64,000 bases of DNA from Roseobacter sp. (GCA_024636495.1 JAGXGZ010000082.1:42666-106665), one strand, 5' to 3'. Positions 9,421 through 19,464 are shown, numbered from the stretch's first letter. The notes: a model not told the origin generated them from the letters alone. Numbers and translations are program-made.

Positions 9421-11040
9421 GTGGCCTATGATTTTATAATCGTCGGGGGTGGCTCAGCCGGGTCGGTCATGGCGGCGCGCCTAAGCGAAGATCCGACAGT
9501 CAGCGTATGTCTGCTGGAGGCCGGCGGCAAAGGAACAAGCATTCTGCTGCGCGCGCCGGTCGGGGCGGTTGTCGCGTTGCCGGGCTATGGCAAATTGTTC
9601 AACTGGGCCTTTAAGACAGTGCCACAACCCGGGCTAAACGGGCGCCAAGGGTATCAGCCGCGTGGCCGCGCGCTTGGGGGGTCCTCTGCAATCAACGCCA
9701 TGCTGTACGTGCGCGGGCACAAAGCAGACTATGACGATTGGGCCGCATCAGGCTGCGACGGCTGGTCCTGGCAAGAATGTCTTCCCTATTTCAAGAAAGC
9801 CGAAAATAACGAGCGCGGCGGGGATGACTTTCACGGCGATGCGGGCCCCTTGCAGGTCTCAAACCAGAAAAGCCCGCGCCCGATTACCCATGCCTTTTTA
9901 GAGGCTGCCGCACAAAAGCAGTACCGCCGCCGCGACGATTTTAATGACGGCGACAACGAAGGGGTCGGGCTTTATCAGGTCACACAATTCCACGACCCCG
10001 CCAAGACTGGAGAGCGGTGTTCGGCGGCGGCGGGCTATCTGCATCCGGTCATGAACCGTGCCAACCTGACCGTAATCACCAAGGCCCGCGCCACCAAAAT
10101 TCTGTTCGAAGGAAAACGCGCCGTGGGCATCGCCTACCGTCAGGGCCGGACAACCAAAGAAGTACGCGCGACAAAAGAAGTAATCCTGTCGGGCGGCGCG
10201 TTCCAATCGCCGCAGCTTTTGCAACTGTCAGGCGTAGGGCGTCCCGAAGACATCACACGCCACGGCATCGACATGGTGCATGAAGTACGCGGTGTCGGGC
10301 AAAACTTGCAAGACCATCTGGATTTCACCCTGTCCTACAAAAGCGATGACACAAATAACTTCGGGATCGGTCTGACGGGAACCGCGCGCTTGGCGGCTGC
10401 GGTCGTGCAATGGTGGCGCAAAGGCACGGGCATGATCGCGACCCCATTTGCCGAAGGGGGTGCATTTCTAAAGACAGATCCTTCGCTGGGACGGCCCGAC
10501 ATACAGCTGCATTTTGTGATCTCGGTCGTGGATGATCATGCGCGGCGCTTGCATTTGGGCTATGGCTATAGCTGCCATGTCTGTACCTTGCGCCCCTACA
10601 GTCGAGGCGCGGTATTCTTGCAAAGCGCCGATCCCTTGGCCGACCCCGGCATCGATCCAAACTTCCTGTCAGATCGGCGCGATCTGGAGACGACGATCAA
10701 AGGGGCAAGGATCACCCGCGAAATCCTGCAATCGCAACCGATGGCAGGCTATATCAAAAAAGAGCTGTTTGACCTTAAAGACAATATGACCGACGCCGAA
10801 TGGGAAAGCCACATTCGCGCCCGCGCCGACACGATCTATCACCCCGTCGGCACCTGCAAGATGGGCATCGACGACATGGCGGTGGTCGATCCGAACCTTA
10901 AGGTACATGGCGTGCAAGGTCTGCGTGTCGTGGATGCGTCGATCATGCCAACACTGATCGGCGGCAACACAAATGCGCCCACGATCATGATCGCAGAGAA
11001 ATGCGCTGATATGATCAAGGCGGAATACGCCCAAGGGTAA
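9421..11040 (+). CDS. GMC family FAD-dependent oxidoreductase (choline dehydrogenase-like)
   Basis: 539 residues from the GTG at 9421. An ATG at 9406 is in frame, but GAGGAGG (9408-9414) overlaps it and stands six bases before the GTG, so the GTG is the better start. The FAD-binding glycine motif VGGGSAGS is at the N-terminus, the GMC signature region (GRALGGSSAINAM) at about 80-95, and the C-terminal active-site motifs HPVGTCKMG (His) and GGNTNAPT (Asn) are intact. These enzymes oxidise alcohols such as choline or glycol ethers; the substrate is not evident. No betaine aldehyde dehydrogenase lies nearby, so betA is not assigned. Confidence 0.87.
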   Translation: MAYDFIIVGGGSAGSVMAARLSEDPTVSVCLLEAGGKGTSILLRAPVGAVVALPGYGKLFNWAFKTVPQPGLNGRQGYQPRGRALGGSSAINAMLYVRGHKADYDDWAASGCDGWSWQECLPYFKKAENNERGGDDFHGDAGPLQVSNQKSPRPITHAFLEAAAQKQYRRRDDFNDGDNEGVGLYQVTQFHDPAKTGERCSAAAGYLHPVMNRANLTVITKARATKILFEGKRAVGIAYRQGRTTKEVRATKEVILSGGAFQSPQLLQLSGVGRPEDITRHGIDMVHEVRGVGQNLQDHLDFTLSYKSDDTNNFGIGLTGTARLAAAVVQWWRKGTGMIATPFAEGGAFLKTDPSLGRPDIQLHFVISVVDDHARRLHLGYGYSCHVCTLRPYSRGAVFLQSADPLADPGIDPNFLSDRRDLETTIKGARITREILQSQPMAGYIKKELFDLKDNMTDAEWESHIRARADTIYHPVGTCKMGIDDMAVVDPNLKVHGVQGLRVVDASIMPTLIGGNTNAPTIMIAEKCADMIKAEYAQG

Positions 11041-11214
11041 TGCTGCGCGCCGATCCAGGCCGATACTTAAGCAAAGCAGACAGAGCTGCGCGTTTCATCT
11101 GGATTGCTCATACGTTCCCGCCCGCACGGATAGCTATTGAGGAACTAGCGCAAAAAGTGCAAAATATTCAGGTCACTGCGCAATCGACCGGACCTGACAG
11201 GGGAGCCTTTTCAA

Positions 11215-11808
11215 ATGCTTGTTTTCTTTAAGGAACGGCTCGCTTTTCTGTCTGTCCCCAAGACCGGGACCACAGCCTATGAGACCGCATTGGCGCCCCG
11301 CGCCGATATGGTGATCACCGAACCCCCGATGCTCAAGCATGCGCCCGTTTACCGGTACAACCGCTTTGTACGGCCGATGTTTCTAAAGGTCTGCGATGCC
11401 GAGATGGAGCTGATGGCCGTTATGCGTGAACCGATCAGCTGGCTGGGCAGCTGGTATCGCTACCGTCGCCGCCCCTTCATGCAAGGCAAACCCAATGCCA
11501 CCTTTGACGTGAGCTTTGACGAATTCATCTTGGCGTATATGAAAGGCAGCAAACCGGGTTTCGCGGATGTTGGCAGTCAGCTTAATTTCATGGCTCCCCA
11601 ACCCAATGGCACCGGGATCACGCATTATTTCCGCTATGAAGATCAACCACGACTTCAGACGTTTCTACAGGACCGTCTTGAGGTCAGCTTGGATCTGAAA
11701 CGCGAAAACGTCTCGCCCCAGATGGATCTGACATTGTCGCCCGACATAGAAGAGCGGTTTCGTCGCAAGTTTGCCGAGGAATTTGCCCTTTACGAGTCGA
11801 TTCCCTGA
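11215..11808 (+). CDS. Sulfotransferase-like family protein
   Basis: 197 residues. FLSVPKTGTTAYE near the N-terminus matches the 5'-phosphosulfate-binding loop (PKTGTT) of sulfotransferases, and MAVMREPISWLGSWYRYRRR matches the 3'-phosphate motif region (REP..W..SWY). It would transfer sulfate from PAPS, but the acceptor is unknown and the protein is short for the family. Homologues are sometimes listed as gamma-glutamyl kinase, which the motifs do not support. Its TGA directly abuts the stop of the convergent cckA gene. Confidence 0.65.
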   Translation: MLVFFKERLAFLSVPKTGTTAYETALAPRADMVITEPPMLKHAPVYRYNRFVRPMFLKVCDAEMELMAVMREPISWLGSWYRYRRRPFMQGKPNATFDVSFDEFILAYMKGSKPGFADVGSQLNFMAPQPNGTGITHYFRYEDQPRLQTFLQDRLEVSLDLKRENVSPQMDLTLSPDIEERFRRKFAEEFALYESIP

Positions 11809-14103
11809 TCAGCGCATCTGACGATGGACCGTGTTGGTCAGATCCGTCAGGGAAAACGGCTTGGGCAAGAAGACAGAGTTCGGGATCGACATCTGGGCCG
11901 CGCCAAAGCTGTCCTCCGCATAGCCCGATACAAACACGACCGGAACGCCCGGACGGTTTTTCAGCGCTTCGCGTACCCAGCTGGGGCCGTCCATGCCCGG
12001 CATGATCACATCCGTTACAAAAACGTCGATGTTCAGCGTTTCATCCTCCAGCGTTTTCAACGCGACTTCGGCTGATTCAGCTTCCAATACTGTATAGCCG
12101 CGCAGGCGCAATGCCCTGCTTGCAAAGGCGCGAACCGGGGCTTCGTCCTCGACCAAAAGCACAATTCCATCTTCGAAATTGGCCACAGGCATGGGAGGCG
12201 GGATCAGCTTTTTGGGTTCTGACGCGGCGATGCTGATCATGACAGGGAAATAAAGGGTAAAGACCGTCCCAACCCCGACCTTGCTGTCGATAAAGATGAA
12301 CCCCCCCGATTGCTTGATGATGCCGTAGGCCGTCGAGAGGCCCAGCCCGGTACCCTCGCCCGTGCGTTTGGTTGTATAAAACGGCTCGAACACCTTTTGC
12401 AGCTTGTCCGCAGGGATACCGGACCCTGCGTCCTCAACCTGAAGCGTGACATATTTTCCGGCAGGCACCGTAACGCGGTCGCGCGTCATGGGGTCTGCAA
12501 GGCTAAGGCATTCGGTGGTAATCTTGATTTCTCCGCCCTCTGGCATTGCATCGCGGGCGTTTACCACGAGGTTCATAAGCACTTGTTCTAATTGGCGTTT
12601 ATCTGCCCGGATCGGCTTCAAAAGCGGGTCATGCCAAACGCTCAACGTCACCTTTTCCCCAACCAGCCGGTTTAGCAGATGGGTCAGATCCGCCAAGGTA
12701 TCGCGCAGGTTCAAGATTTCAGGCCGCAAGGTCTGCTTGCGCGAAAAGGCAAGCAACTGCCCCACCAAAGCCGCTGCCCGGTTTGCATTCTGATTAATCT
12801 GGATCAGATCACTATAGTCGGGATCGCCCTGATCATGGCGCAACATAAGCAGGTCACAGTGCCCGGAGATGGCGGTTAGCAGATTATTAAAATCATGTGC
12901 AACGCCCCCCGCAAGTTGCCCGATTGCCTGCATTTTCTGACTTTGAACAAATTGCGCTTCGAGTGTTTTCAGCTCGGTCGCGTCGTTTAAAACGGCGATC
13001 AATGCAGGCTTTCCCTGATCGGAAACCAAGCTAAGGGTCACCTGCACAAAGACTTCCCTGTCGTCCCGCTTAAGGCGCAAGAATTCGGATTTCTGTACCA
13101 ATCTGCCCGCAAGCGTGTCGGTCAGCCAGTCGTTGATCGATCGGCCCAACCCCTCCATCAAGTGCGTTAGATGCGCGTCAGGTTCCAAGGTGTCACCCAC
13201 AAGGGTCAATGCCATTTGATTATACATCAAGACGGCACCGCTTGGGGCGATCTTGATCAGCGGGATCGGCAAATCCTGAAGTGCTTGCCATCCGCTATCG
13301 TTTGATCGTCCCGTGCTGTTTGGCAATAAATAAATGGCCTTGCGACCCGCTCCTGCATCTATTTCGGCGATCAGCATTCTTTCACCGCCATCCGCTGTTG
13401 TCACCTCGGCGACGTCACCATGCGTTACCGGTAAAGTTTTAAAGACACGGTCCAGACTCTTGATCCGTGACCCCAAAAGCGCGCAGGCCGCTTCATTCAT
13501 GAATAGAACCGTCCCTGACCGCCCGATCATCAGCATAGGCAGGCTTTTCTCGTGGCCGCGTGCGCCAAGCGATCCTTTGTGCTGAATGGTTTCCAGCCGC
13601 CACAAAAACCCGTCAGAAACCCGATGTGCCGACAATCGCATTTGGCCGGACCGCGTCAAAATATCCTCGCGCGCGCTACCGGTTCCTTCCGCATGGGTCT
13701 GCAAACGACGCACGATGGAAGCCGGATTTGCAAACTGAGTTGCCAAAAACGCAACAACTGTAACGGCTTCGTTGTCCTGATTGAGCGTTTTCGCAGCCAA
13801 ATTCTGCGCGGTTACAACACCGTCTTCGGTCGCGAAGACGCTGGGGCTTGCATCATTGGCGATAAAATCTGTGACCGCTTGCTGGTCCCTGCGCGACCGG
13901 CTTTTCTGAATGATATCAGCGGCAGTCCCCAAAATTGCGACGCTTGAAAACGCGCCGCCCGCCGATATCAATATGATGGTCAGGGGATGAGATGATGATG
14001 CATAAGCAGCAATCAAAGCCAAAAACGCAGCAACCACCAACAAAAGCATGCGACTGCGTCTGGATAAAGCAATCATGCCCGCCTGCTTTGACAATGATGC
14101 CAC
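11809..14103 (-). CDS. cckA: Hybrid sensor histidine kinase CckA
   Basis: 764 residues. Two transmembrane segments (about 19-37 and 40-60), two PAS-like regions (about 75-175 and 275-375), the phosphoacceptor H403 in GGVAHDFNNLLTAISG, the LLAFSRKQTLRPE signature common in CckA, an HATPase domain (NLVVNARDAMPEGG, GTGLGLSTAYGI) and a C-terminal receiver (LLVEDEAPVR, phosphoacceptor Asp in FVTDVIMPG). CckA phosphorylates and dephosphorylates CtrA and CpdR through ChpT; in Roseobacters this controls motility, gene transfer agents and the cell cycle. A perfect TTAA-N7-TTAA site lies 42 bases before the start, suggesting feedback by CtrA. Confidence 0.85.
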   Translation of the reverse strand: MASLSKQAGMIALSRRSRMLLLVVAAFLALIAAYASSSHPLTIILISAGGAFSSVAILGTAADIIQKSRSRRDQQAVTDFIANDASPSVFATEDGVVTAQNLAAKTLNQDNEAVTVVAFLATQFANPASIVRRLQTHAEGTGSAREDILTRSGQMRLSAHRVSDGFLWRLETIQHKGSLGARGHEKSLPMLMIGRSGTVLFMNEAACALLGSRIKSLDRVFKTLPVTHGDVAEVTTADGGERMLIAEIDAGAGRKAIYLLPNSTGRSNDSGWQALQDLPIPLIKIAPSGAVLMYNQMALTLVGDTLEPDAHLTHLMEGLGRSINDWLTDTLAGRLVQKSEFLRLKRDDREVFVQVTLSLVSDQGKPALIAVLNDATELKTLEAQFVQSQKMQAIGQLAGGVAHDFNNLLTAISGHCDLLMLRHDQGDPDYSDLIQINQNANRAAALVGQLLAFSRKQTLRPEILNLRDTLADLTHLLNRLVGEKVTLSVWHDPLLKPIRADKRQLEQVLMNLVVNARDAMPEGGEIKITTECLSLADPMTRDRVTVPAGKYVTLQVEDAGSGIPADKLQKVFEPFYTTKRTGEGTGLGLSTAYGIIKQSGGFIFIDSKVGVGTVFTLYFPVMISIAASEPKKLIPPPMPVANFEDGIVLLVEDEAPVRAFASRALRLRGYTVLEAESAEVALKTLEDETLNIDVFVTDVIMPGMDGPSWVREALKNRPGVPVVFVSGYAEDSFGAAQMSIPNSVFLPKPFSLTDLTNTVHRQMR

Positions 14104-14144
14104 CTTTCCAAATAGACCACGGTATTCGTCTACGTGATGAGAGG

Positions 14145-14159
14145 TTAATCACTTGTTAA
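14145..14159. promoter_or_regulatory. CtrA-type binding site upstream of cckA
   Basis: TTAA-TCACTTG-TTAA matches the full TTAA-N7-TTAA CtrA recognition pattern. It sits 42-56 bases before the cckA start codon and 51 bases after the end of the RsmB-like gene. The pattern is short and could arise by chance, but the gene it precedes is the head of the CtrA relay. Confidence 0.5.
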
Positions 14160-14209
14160 ATTCAGTCGGGATCTACCGCTAAACACGCATAGGTTGTTGT
14201 TGCATAGGG

Positions 14210-15370
14210 TCAGTATCTTTTCAAGTGTGTCGTGAAAAAACCGTCACCGTCGGCATCTGCATCAAACCGCTTTTGAAAATCAACCGCCCAGTCTGGATGC
14301 TTTTCAAGAAACGCCGTCACCCTGTCTTCATTTTCAACAGAAAGCACCGAACAAGTCGCATACACCAAACATCCGGCGTCGGTGGTCAATTTGGCGGCAG
14401 CATCCAGAATACTATCTTGAATTGCAGTTAATTCTTGCAATCGCGCAGGCGTCAGCGTCCATTTCCCTTCGGGAGAGCGCCGCCAAGCACCACTTCCGGA
14501 ACATGGCGCATCGCATAAAACAACGTCAAACGGTGCCTCTTTTGCAAGATCCTCTGTCTCGACCTGACGGATGGATCTGCCCGCACGCTCGGCTCGCGCG
14601 GGCAGATCATGCATGCGGCGCGTATCTATATCATGGGCGAAAACATTCGCCTTTGGCTCCATCGCGATGGCCAAAGCCTTACCACCACCGCCAGCACAGT
14701 AGTCCAACACCCGACCTGTCTTGGGCATGGCCGCGACAATCGCTTGGCTGGCGGCATCCTGAAGTTCAACTTCACCTTGTAAGTAGCTGGAAGAATTACG
14801 GATTTTACGTTCCCCTTCAACAACAGTCAAAGCGGTTTGGGCCAGTTGGTTGTGCCGTGTTTCGATCCCCTGTGCGGCAAGCGTCTGGGTAGCAGAACCA
14901 ACATTTGTCTTACCAGTATTGACCCGCAATGTGATCGGAGCGCGGGCCTGAAGTGCAAGGGCCACAGCCTGTGCACGCGGTCCAAGTGACGCCTTGAATT
15001 CAGGGATGATCCAATCCGGCAAATTCCACAAAACGGGCTCGTCCGGCGTGGTTTCTGGACCTGCTTGTTCGGCCTCGCTCAAGGGTTGCGGCGCATGACC
15101 TACACCATTAAAAATATCTTCTAGATCAATGCCTTGCTCACGAAAGCTGCCAATCATCAATGCGCGGCCGCTTTCGCCCCCGCCGTAATGCGCTGCGGTT
15201 CTGCGGTGGCGCAAGACGTCAAACACATGATCGCGCACTGCGGCGCGGTCTTTCGATCCGGCAAACCGACTGCCGCGCGCCCATCGGGTCATCGCCTGCT
15301 CGGCGGGCAGCCCTTCGGCCATTGCGTCAAAAATTTCAATTGCAGCCGAAACGCGTGCGCCGGGGGTCAT
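14210..15370 (-). CDS. RsmB/NOP-family RNA cytosine-5 methyltransferase
   Basis: 386 residues. An N-terminal region like the NusB-type domain is followed by the catalytic fold: DYCAGGGGKALAI (SAM motif I), CDAPCSGSGAWRR (motif IV with a catalytic-pair Cys) and YATCSVLSVEN (motif VI with the other Cys). These two cysteines define 5-methylcytosine RNA methyltransferases. RsmB itself acts on 16S rRNA C967; the target here is inferred from family only. It is transcribed toward cckA but 106 bases separate them. Confidence 0.83.
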   Translation of the reverse strand: MTPGARVSAAIEIFDAMAEGLPAEQAMTRWARGSRFAGSKDRAAVRDHVFDVLRHRRTAAHYGGGESGRALMIGSFREQGIDLEDIFNGVGHAPQPLSEAEQAGPETTPDEPVLWNLPDWIIPEFKASLGPRAQAVALALQARAPITLRVNTGKTNVGSATQTLAAQGIETRHNQLAQTALTVVEGERKIRNSSSYLQGEVELQDAASQAIVAAMPKTGRVLDYCAGGGGKALAIAMEPKANVFAHDIDTRRMHDLPARAERAGRSIRQVETEDLAKEAPFDVVLCDAPCSGSGAWRRSPEGKWTLTPARLQELTAIQDSILDAAAKLTTDAGCLVYATCSVLSVENEDRVTAFLEKHPDWAVDFQKRFDADADGDGFFTTHLKRY

Positions 15371-16383
15371 ATAAGTACCACGTATATTTTCCTTTTACTT
15401 CAAATTCTTGAGGGTCTTAATCAATTTTGCAACCGGGGCTTTCGCGGGTGGTCTGCACGTCGTAACCATGCGTCATTTCTGATTGACACATCCATGTTTT
15501 TTCAGCCGTATCCCGCGTTACTGCACATCAGGCGAACCGCGTCATGTTCAATTCTACACTCGTAAGCGGCTGAATAAAAGACCACCATCAACGCTTCGAA
15601 ATCTGAAACTTCGGGCACCGGACCACCTTTCGTGATCGTATCTATCTGGCGTCATATGCCGGGATTTGACGATCTGGCGCCTTTGTTCCAGCTGGAATGT
15701 CGAAGCTTCCCATACCCGCAGCAAGTGCGGCATCGCTTATGCGGTCGTCCGGCCAATCGATAAACAAGCGCCGTCACCTGACGGAATGACGCGCTGCCGA
15801 CCCACATGCGATGCGAATACGCAGTGCAGTGAGCGATGTTGGGTCGCCCTAAATTGTAATCGCCTATGTTTGAAGCTGCTGGTGGTCAAAAACCAATTCC
15901 CGAACTGATTGAACGTCGATGGACCGTATCGCTTATGTCATCGGCCTTTTGGTCATTGAACTGGTTTTTTGGGCTTCCGTTAAGCGGCTTGGCGCAGTCA
16001 GGCCGCAGCCAGTGATTGATCGATGGATGACGTCACGGACCTGATTTCCGTCAAGGCTACAGGTGCTGCGTCCTGAAAATATCGACCAACTTGGAAAATG
16101 TCGCCTGCGACGAAAAAGAAACTTGTGGGTTCATCCGGCGGTATTTCTTGATATGCGCCCTAGCACTGATGCTGATCGCGGGGAGGAGCTGCGGGCTCAC
16201 TGCGGGCCTAGGGTGTCCTAGCATTCTGGCTTTCATAGAAAGGGGGCCAACCGATGCCATAGGCGTCAGAAACCGCTTTTCACCAAGAGTGGCTAAAACT
16301 TCGCGATGTCGGCCACGGGCAATCTGGGTCATCTTTTTTGACTTGTCGAAAGTTTCGCTTATCCGGCCACTTTGTGGCAAAAA
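15371..16383. other. Gene-poor 1-kb stretch
   Basis: No long credible gene. On the minus strand a 38-codon frame from GTG 15618 to TGA 15502 (product starting VPEVSDFEALMVVFYSAAYECR) has a ribosome-site-like GAAAGGTGG just upstream; on the plus strand a 41-codon frame at 15919-16044 encodes one hydrophobic segment (YVIGLLVIELVFWASV). Overlapping open frames of about 110 codons on both strands at 16057-16380 have no recognised motif. The stretch reads like eroded sequence; neither small frame is firm. Confidence 0.5.
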
Positions 16384-18921
16384 TCACCCGCTCAAAGCAT
16401 CTGAAATTGCCAATAGCAAATCAGCTTTGGGCACAGGTTTCATCAGGCGAATGTCTTCGGGGCGCAATCCGTTTCCATGGACGGTTGCCTCGCTGGCATA
16501 GCCGGACAGAAAGATCATCGGCAAATTTGGATCCAGCACCCGGATCGCTTTGGCCAAGGTCGTGCCCTGAAGCGTGCCGGGCATGACGATGTCTGTCACG
16601 AGCAGATCGAACCCCTCTGCGCTTTGAAAGATCCTTAGGGCATCGTCTCCACTCGATGCCTCCGTTACGTGGTAACCGGCCGCCCGCAGTGTGGTCGACA
16701 AAACCTGTCGGACCTGTCTTTCGTCTTCGACAAGCAGGATGCGTTGGTCGCCCCCTTGTTCCACGCGGCCGACTGTCGCGTCGTCGCGTGCGTCTTGCGA
16801 GACGCTTGCATGAATGGCGGGAAAATAAAGCTTGAAGGTGGTGCCTTCGCCCACCTCGGTATAGATTTGGACAGTTCCGTTCGACTGCTTGACGAAGCCC
16901 TCGACCATCGCCAACCCCATACCAGAGCCTTCTCCTGGTCCTTTGGTGGTGAAAAATGGCGCAAAGATATGTTCGAGCGTGTCCGGTGATATGCCGCTCC
17001 CTGTGTCGCTGACCGCGAGCATGGCGTAGCGGCCCGGTTCAAGCTCTGCTTTGCGTTGATCGATATAGGCGTTGTCGATGCGAATGTTGGCCGTTTCGAT
17101 TGTCAGCTTGCCGTGACCGTTCATTGCATCGCGCGCGTTGAGTAAAAGATTCAAAAGCGCACTTTCGAGCGATGCCCGATCGACCCGCGCTTGCCAAAGC
17201 CCCGCTAGCAGCGAGGTTTCGATCTCGACGGCTTCCGGAAGCGCCCGTTCCATCCAGTTTTTCGAATTCCGGACGACGCAACCTAGATCCAGCACCTCAG
17301 GCTCGAGCCGGGCCTTACGGGCATGGGCAAGCATGGCGCGGGTCAGTACTGCGCCGCGCTTGGTCGCCTCCAGACCTGAATCGATAAAGCGCAGACGGTC
17401 TATGTCTTCCTCGTCATCTTTGAGCAATTCGAGATTGCCCATGATGATCGCCAAAAGGTTGTTAAAGTCATGTGCGATGCCCCCGGTCAGCCTGCCGATG
17501 CTTTCCATGCGCTGTGCACTATGCGCGATCTCGGCTTGACGCTGTGCCTCTTCCTGTGCGGCCACCTCTTCGGTGGCATCGACCATCACGCCGTCGATCC
17601 GGTATGTGCCATCGCCAAGATCCGTTGCTTTGCCAAAAAAATCGATCCAGCCAGCGGGAATCTTGCGGCGGGAATACATCGCCGTGCCATTGCGCGCGCT
17701 CTCGACCATCATCTCGGAGGCCTTTTCGACCTCTTCCTGCAACTTGTTGGCATCAAGAATAGATGGCTCATCATAAGCCTGCTGCGGGGTCACGCCCCAG
17801 AATTTTTCGCACTTGTCGCTGAGATATAGATGCCTCACCACGCGACCGGGTGCCCAGATACCCTGATAGATCAATCCGGGGAACCCTTCGGTTGCCAGCC
17901 TCAGGCGTTCGGCTGTTGTGTCATGCTCCGTTCGCAGTTTCTGGAAATCCGTCAGATTGATGTTCAGACCAAATGCGGTTGACCCGCTGCGATCCTGCCC
18001 ATCGCCGACTTGCCAAACGCGCTTGACGAACATCATCTCGCCTGTGGTCTTATAGACCCGGCCGACGTCACGTGTGACTGTGCGATCCCCAGCCAGCCCA
18101 CGTGCCGCATTTGCCATCAGCTCAGTGCGATCATCGGGATGCAACAGTGCCGCGTAGGCTTTGTCGCGTTGCTCGGGTGGCGTGTCCCTCATGCCGTACA
18201 TATCAAGCAGGCTTTCGTCCCATTTAAAGCTGCCTCGCTCTGAATCGAAGCTGAACGATCCGACACCCGCCTCTTCGTAAAGCATCTGCATCTGGCGCGC
18301 GCGCAGCATATTCTGTCGGCTCGCATCCGTCACCCGCGCGACATCACAGATCACAAACCAAACAAGAAAAATCGAGCCGGCATTGACCAGATAGGTCGCT
18401 AACAAGACCGGCAGCGCTGCCGCGATATCGACCGATTCACTTTGGCTGATGGCAAAAATAATGCTGATGCTGATTGCGCCGAAAACCAAAAATATGGCCA
18501 GAATAAGCGAACGTCGCGTCGGGTTGGGCCAAGATTGGAACGGGGCCCACCAACGCAGCCCAATACCGATTAGGACGTAGGCCGCTTCGATCAGGATGCC
18601 CACAATCTGCATGTCACCTCCCATGACATATCGGGCGATAGCAGCGATGACAAAAGCGATAAGCCCCGCTAACGTGCCGCCAATATACGCCGCAAACAGC
18701 AGCGGACCCACGACACCGTTGATAAACCCCGCATCACCTGGCAATTCATATCCGGCGCGAACAGTCAGTGCGGCGGCAATGCCGAACGCCAGACCAAGCG
18801 CACCGCGATGCACCATCCCAACCCTTCGTTTTCCTTGGTAGATCAGAAGAAAAACCAACGCCCCACCCAGCAATGGCACGGCCAGAACGCTGTCGACGAC
18901 GGACGAAAAGATTTCATTCAT
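16384..18921 (-). CDS. Membrane hybrid histidine kinase with LytS-like sensor and receiver domain
   Basis: 845 residues. Five or six transmembrane helices fill residues 10-195; the part GLAFGIAAALTVRAG...GGTLAGLIAFVIAA resembles the 5TM-LYT module of LytS-type receptors. Two PAS regions follow (about 215-330 and 340-450), then H484 in TGGIAHDFNNLLAIIMG, an HATPase domain (LLNLLLNARDAMNG, GSGMGLAMVEG) and a receiver (ILLVEDERQVRQV; phosphoacceptor Asp in LLVTDIVMPG). The protein would sense a membrane or extracellular cue and pass phosphate to a separate partner. A single-domain response regulator lies just upstream in the same direction. The ligand is unknown. Confidence 0.85.
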   Translation of the reverse strand: MNEIFSSVVDSVLAVPLLGGALVFLLIYQGKRRVGMVHRGALGLAFGIAAALTVRAGYELPGDAGFINGVVGPLLFAAYIGGTLAGLIAFVIAAIARYVMGGDMQIVGILIEAAYVLIGIGLRWWAPFQSWPNPTRRSLILAIFLVFGAISISIIFAISQSESVDIAAALPVLLATYLVNAGSIFLVWFVICDVARVTDASRQNMLRARQMQMLYEEAGVGSFSFDSERGSFKWDESLLDMYGMRDTPPEQRDKAYAALLHPDDRTELMANAARGLAGDRTVTRDVGRVYKTTGEMMFVKRVWQVGDGQDRSGSTAFGLNINLTDFQKLRTEHDTTAERLRLATEGFPGLIYQGIWAPGRVVRHLYLSDKCEKFWGVTPQQAYDEPSILDANKLQEEVEKASEMMVESARNGTAMYSRRKIPAGWIDFFGKATDLGDGTYRIDGVMVDATEEVAAQEEAQRQAEIAHSAQRMESIGRLTGGIAHDFNNLLAIIMGNLELLKDDEEDIDRLRFIDSGLEATKRGAVLTRAMLAHARKARLEPEVLDLGCVVRNSKNWMERALPEAVEIETSLLAGLWQARVDRASLESALLNLLLNARDAMNGHGKLTIETANIRIDNAYIDQRKAELEPGRYAMLAVSDTGSGISPDTLEHIFAPFFTTKGPGEGSGMGLAMVEGFVKQSNGTVQIYTEVGEGTTFKLYFPAIHASVSQDARDDATVGRVEQGGDQRILLVEDERQVRQVLSTTLRAAGYHVTEASSGDDALRIFQSAEGFDLLVTDIVMPGTLQGTTLAKAIRVLDPNLPMIFLSGYASEATVHGNGLRPEDIRLMKPVPKADLLLAISDALSG

Positions 18922-19059
18922 CCTGCCATGCCCATCCGTTCAAGCGTCCGTATCGTCAGCAGCCTTTTACGGTTGACGCAAGTGGCGCGCGTTGGGGATG
19001 AATCGGGGGTATCTTCCTCTAAACTGATGGTCCAAAGACGTGGCTCGACAGTCACTGCT

Positions 19060-19464
19060 CTATGCCTCTTTCGGATCGATCTGGGCCAGAAGCGCCGCCT
19101 CCTCTTCCAGCATGGCAAGGAAAACCTCTCGCGACAGGGGCTTGTAGATGCTTCTGCCCACCGGCAAGTCGCGCGCTGTGGCGATCAGCTTTGCGGCTAG
19201 CATTGGCGCGTCTTCGCCCCCCGTCATAAAGCGGATGCGCAGGGGTCTCTGAACCAAGACAATATCTTCTATCGCTTCTATGCCGTCCTTGACCGGCATA
19301 TTTATATCGATCAGCAACAGGACTGGCTCACGCCCGGCGGATAGAACGTCGTGCAAATCGGCACCTGACAAACAAGTCTGGACAGTCCAGCCAGCACGTT
19401 GCCCGAACGAAGCATACAACTGCAAAAGTTCTGGATCGTCTTCTGCTATAATAAGCTGGGGCAT
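19060..19464 (-). CDS. Single-domain response regulator
   Basis: 134 residues made of one receiver domain: acidic pair D9-D10, phosphoacceptor D53 in LIDINMPVKDG, the conserved T in RFMTGG and K in IYKPL. There is no output domain, so it acts by protein contact, as CpdR- or DivK-type regulators do, or as a phosphate sink. It precedes the hybrid kinase by 138 bases on the same strand and is its probable partner. Confidence 0.8.
   Translation of the reverse strand: MPQLIIAEDDPELLQLYASFGQRAGWTVQTCLSGADLHDVLSAGREPVLLLIDINMPVKDGIEAIEDIVLVQRPLRIRFMTGGEDAPMLAAKLIATARDLPVGRSIYKPLSREVFLAMLEEEAALLAQIDPKEA

Noticed and set aside
11040..11231. 63-codon frame between the GMC oxidoreductase and sulfotransferase-like genes
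   Set aside because: It overlaps the start of the next gene, lacks a ribosome site and shows no motif; treated as intergenic.
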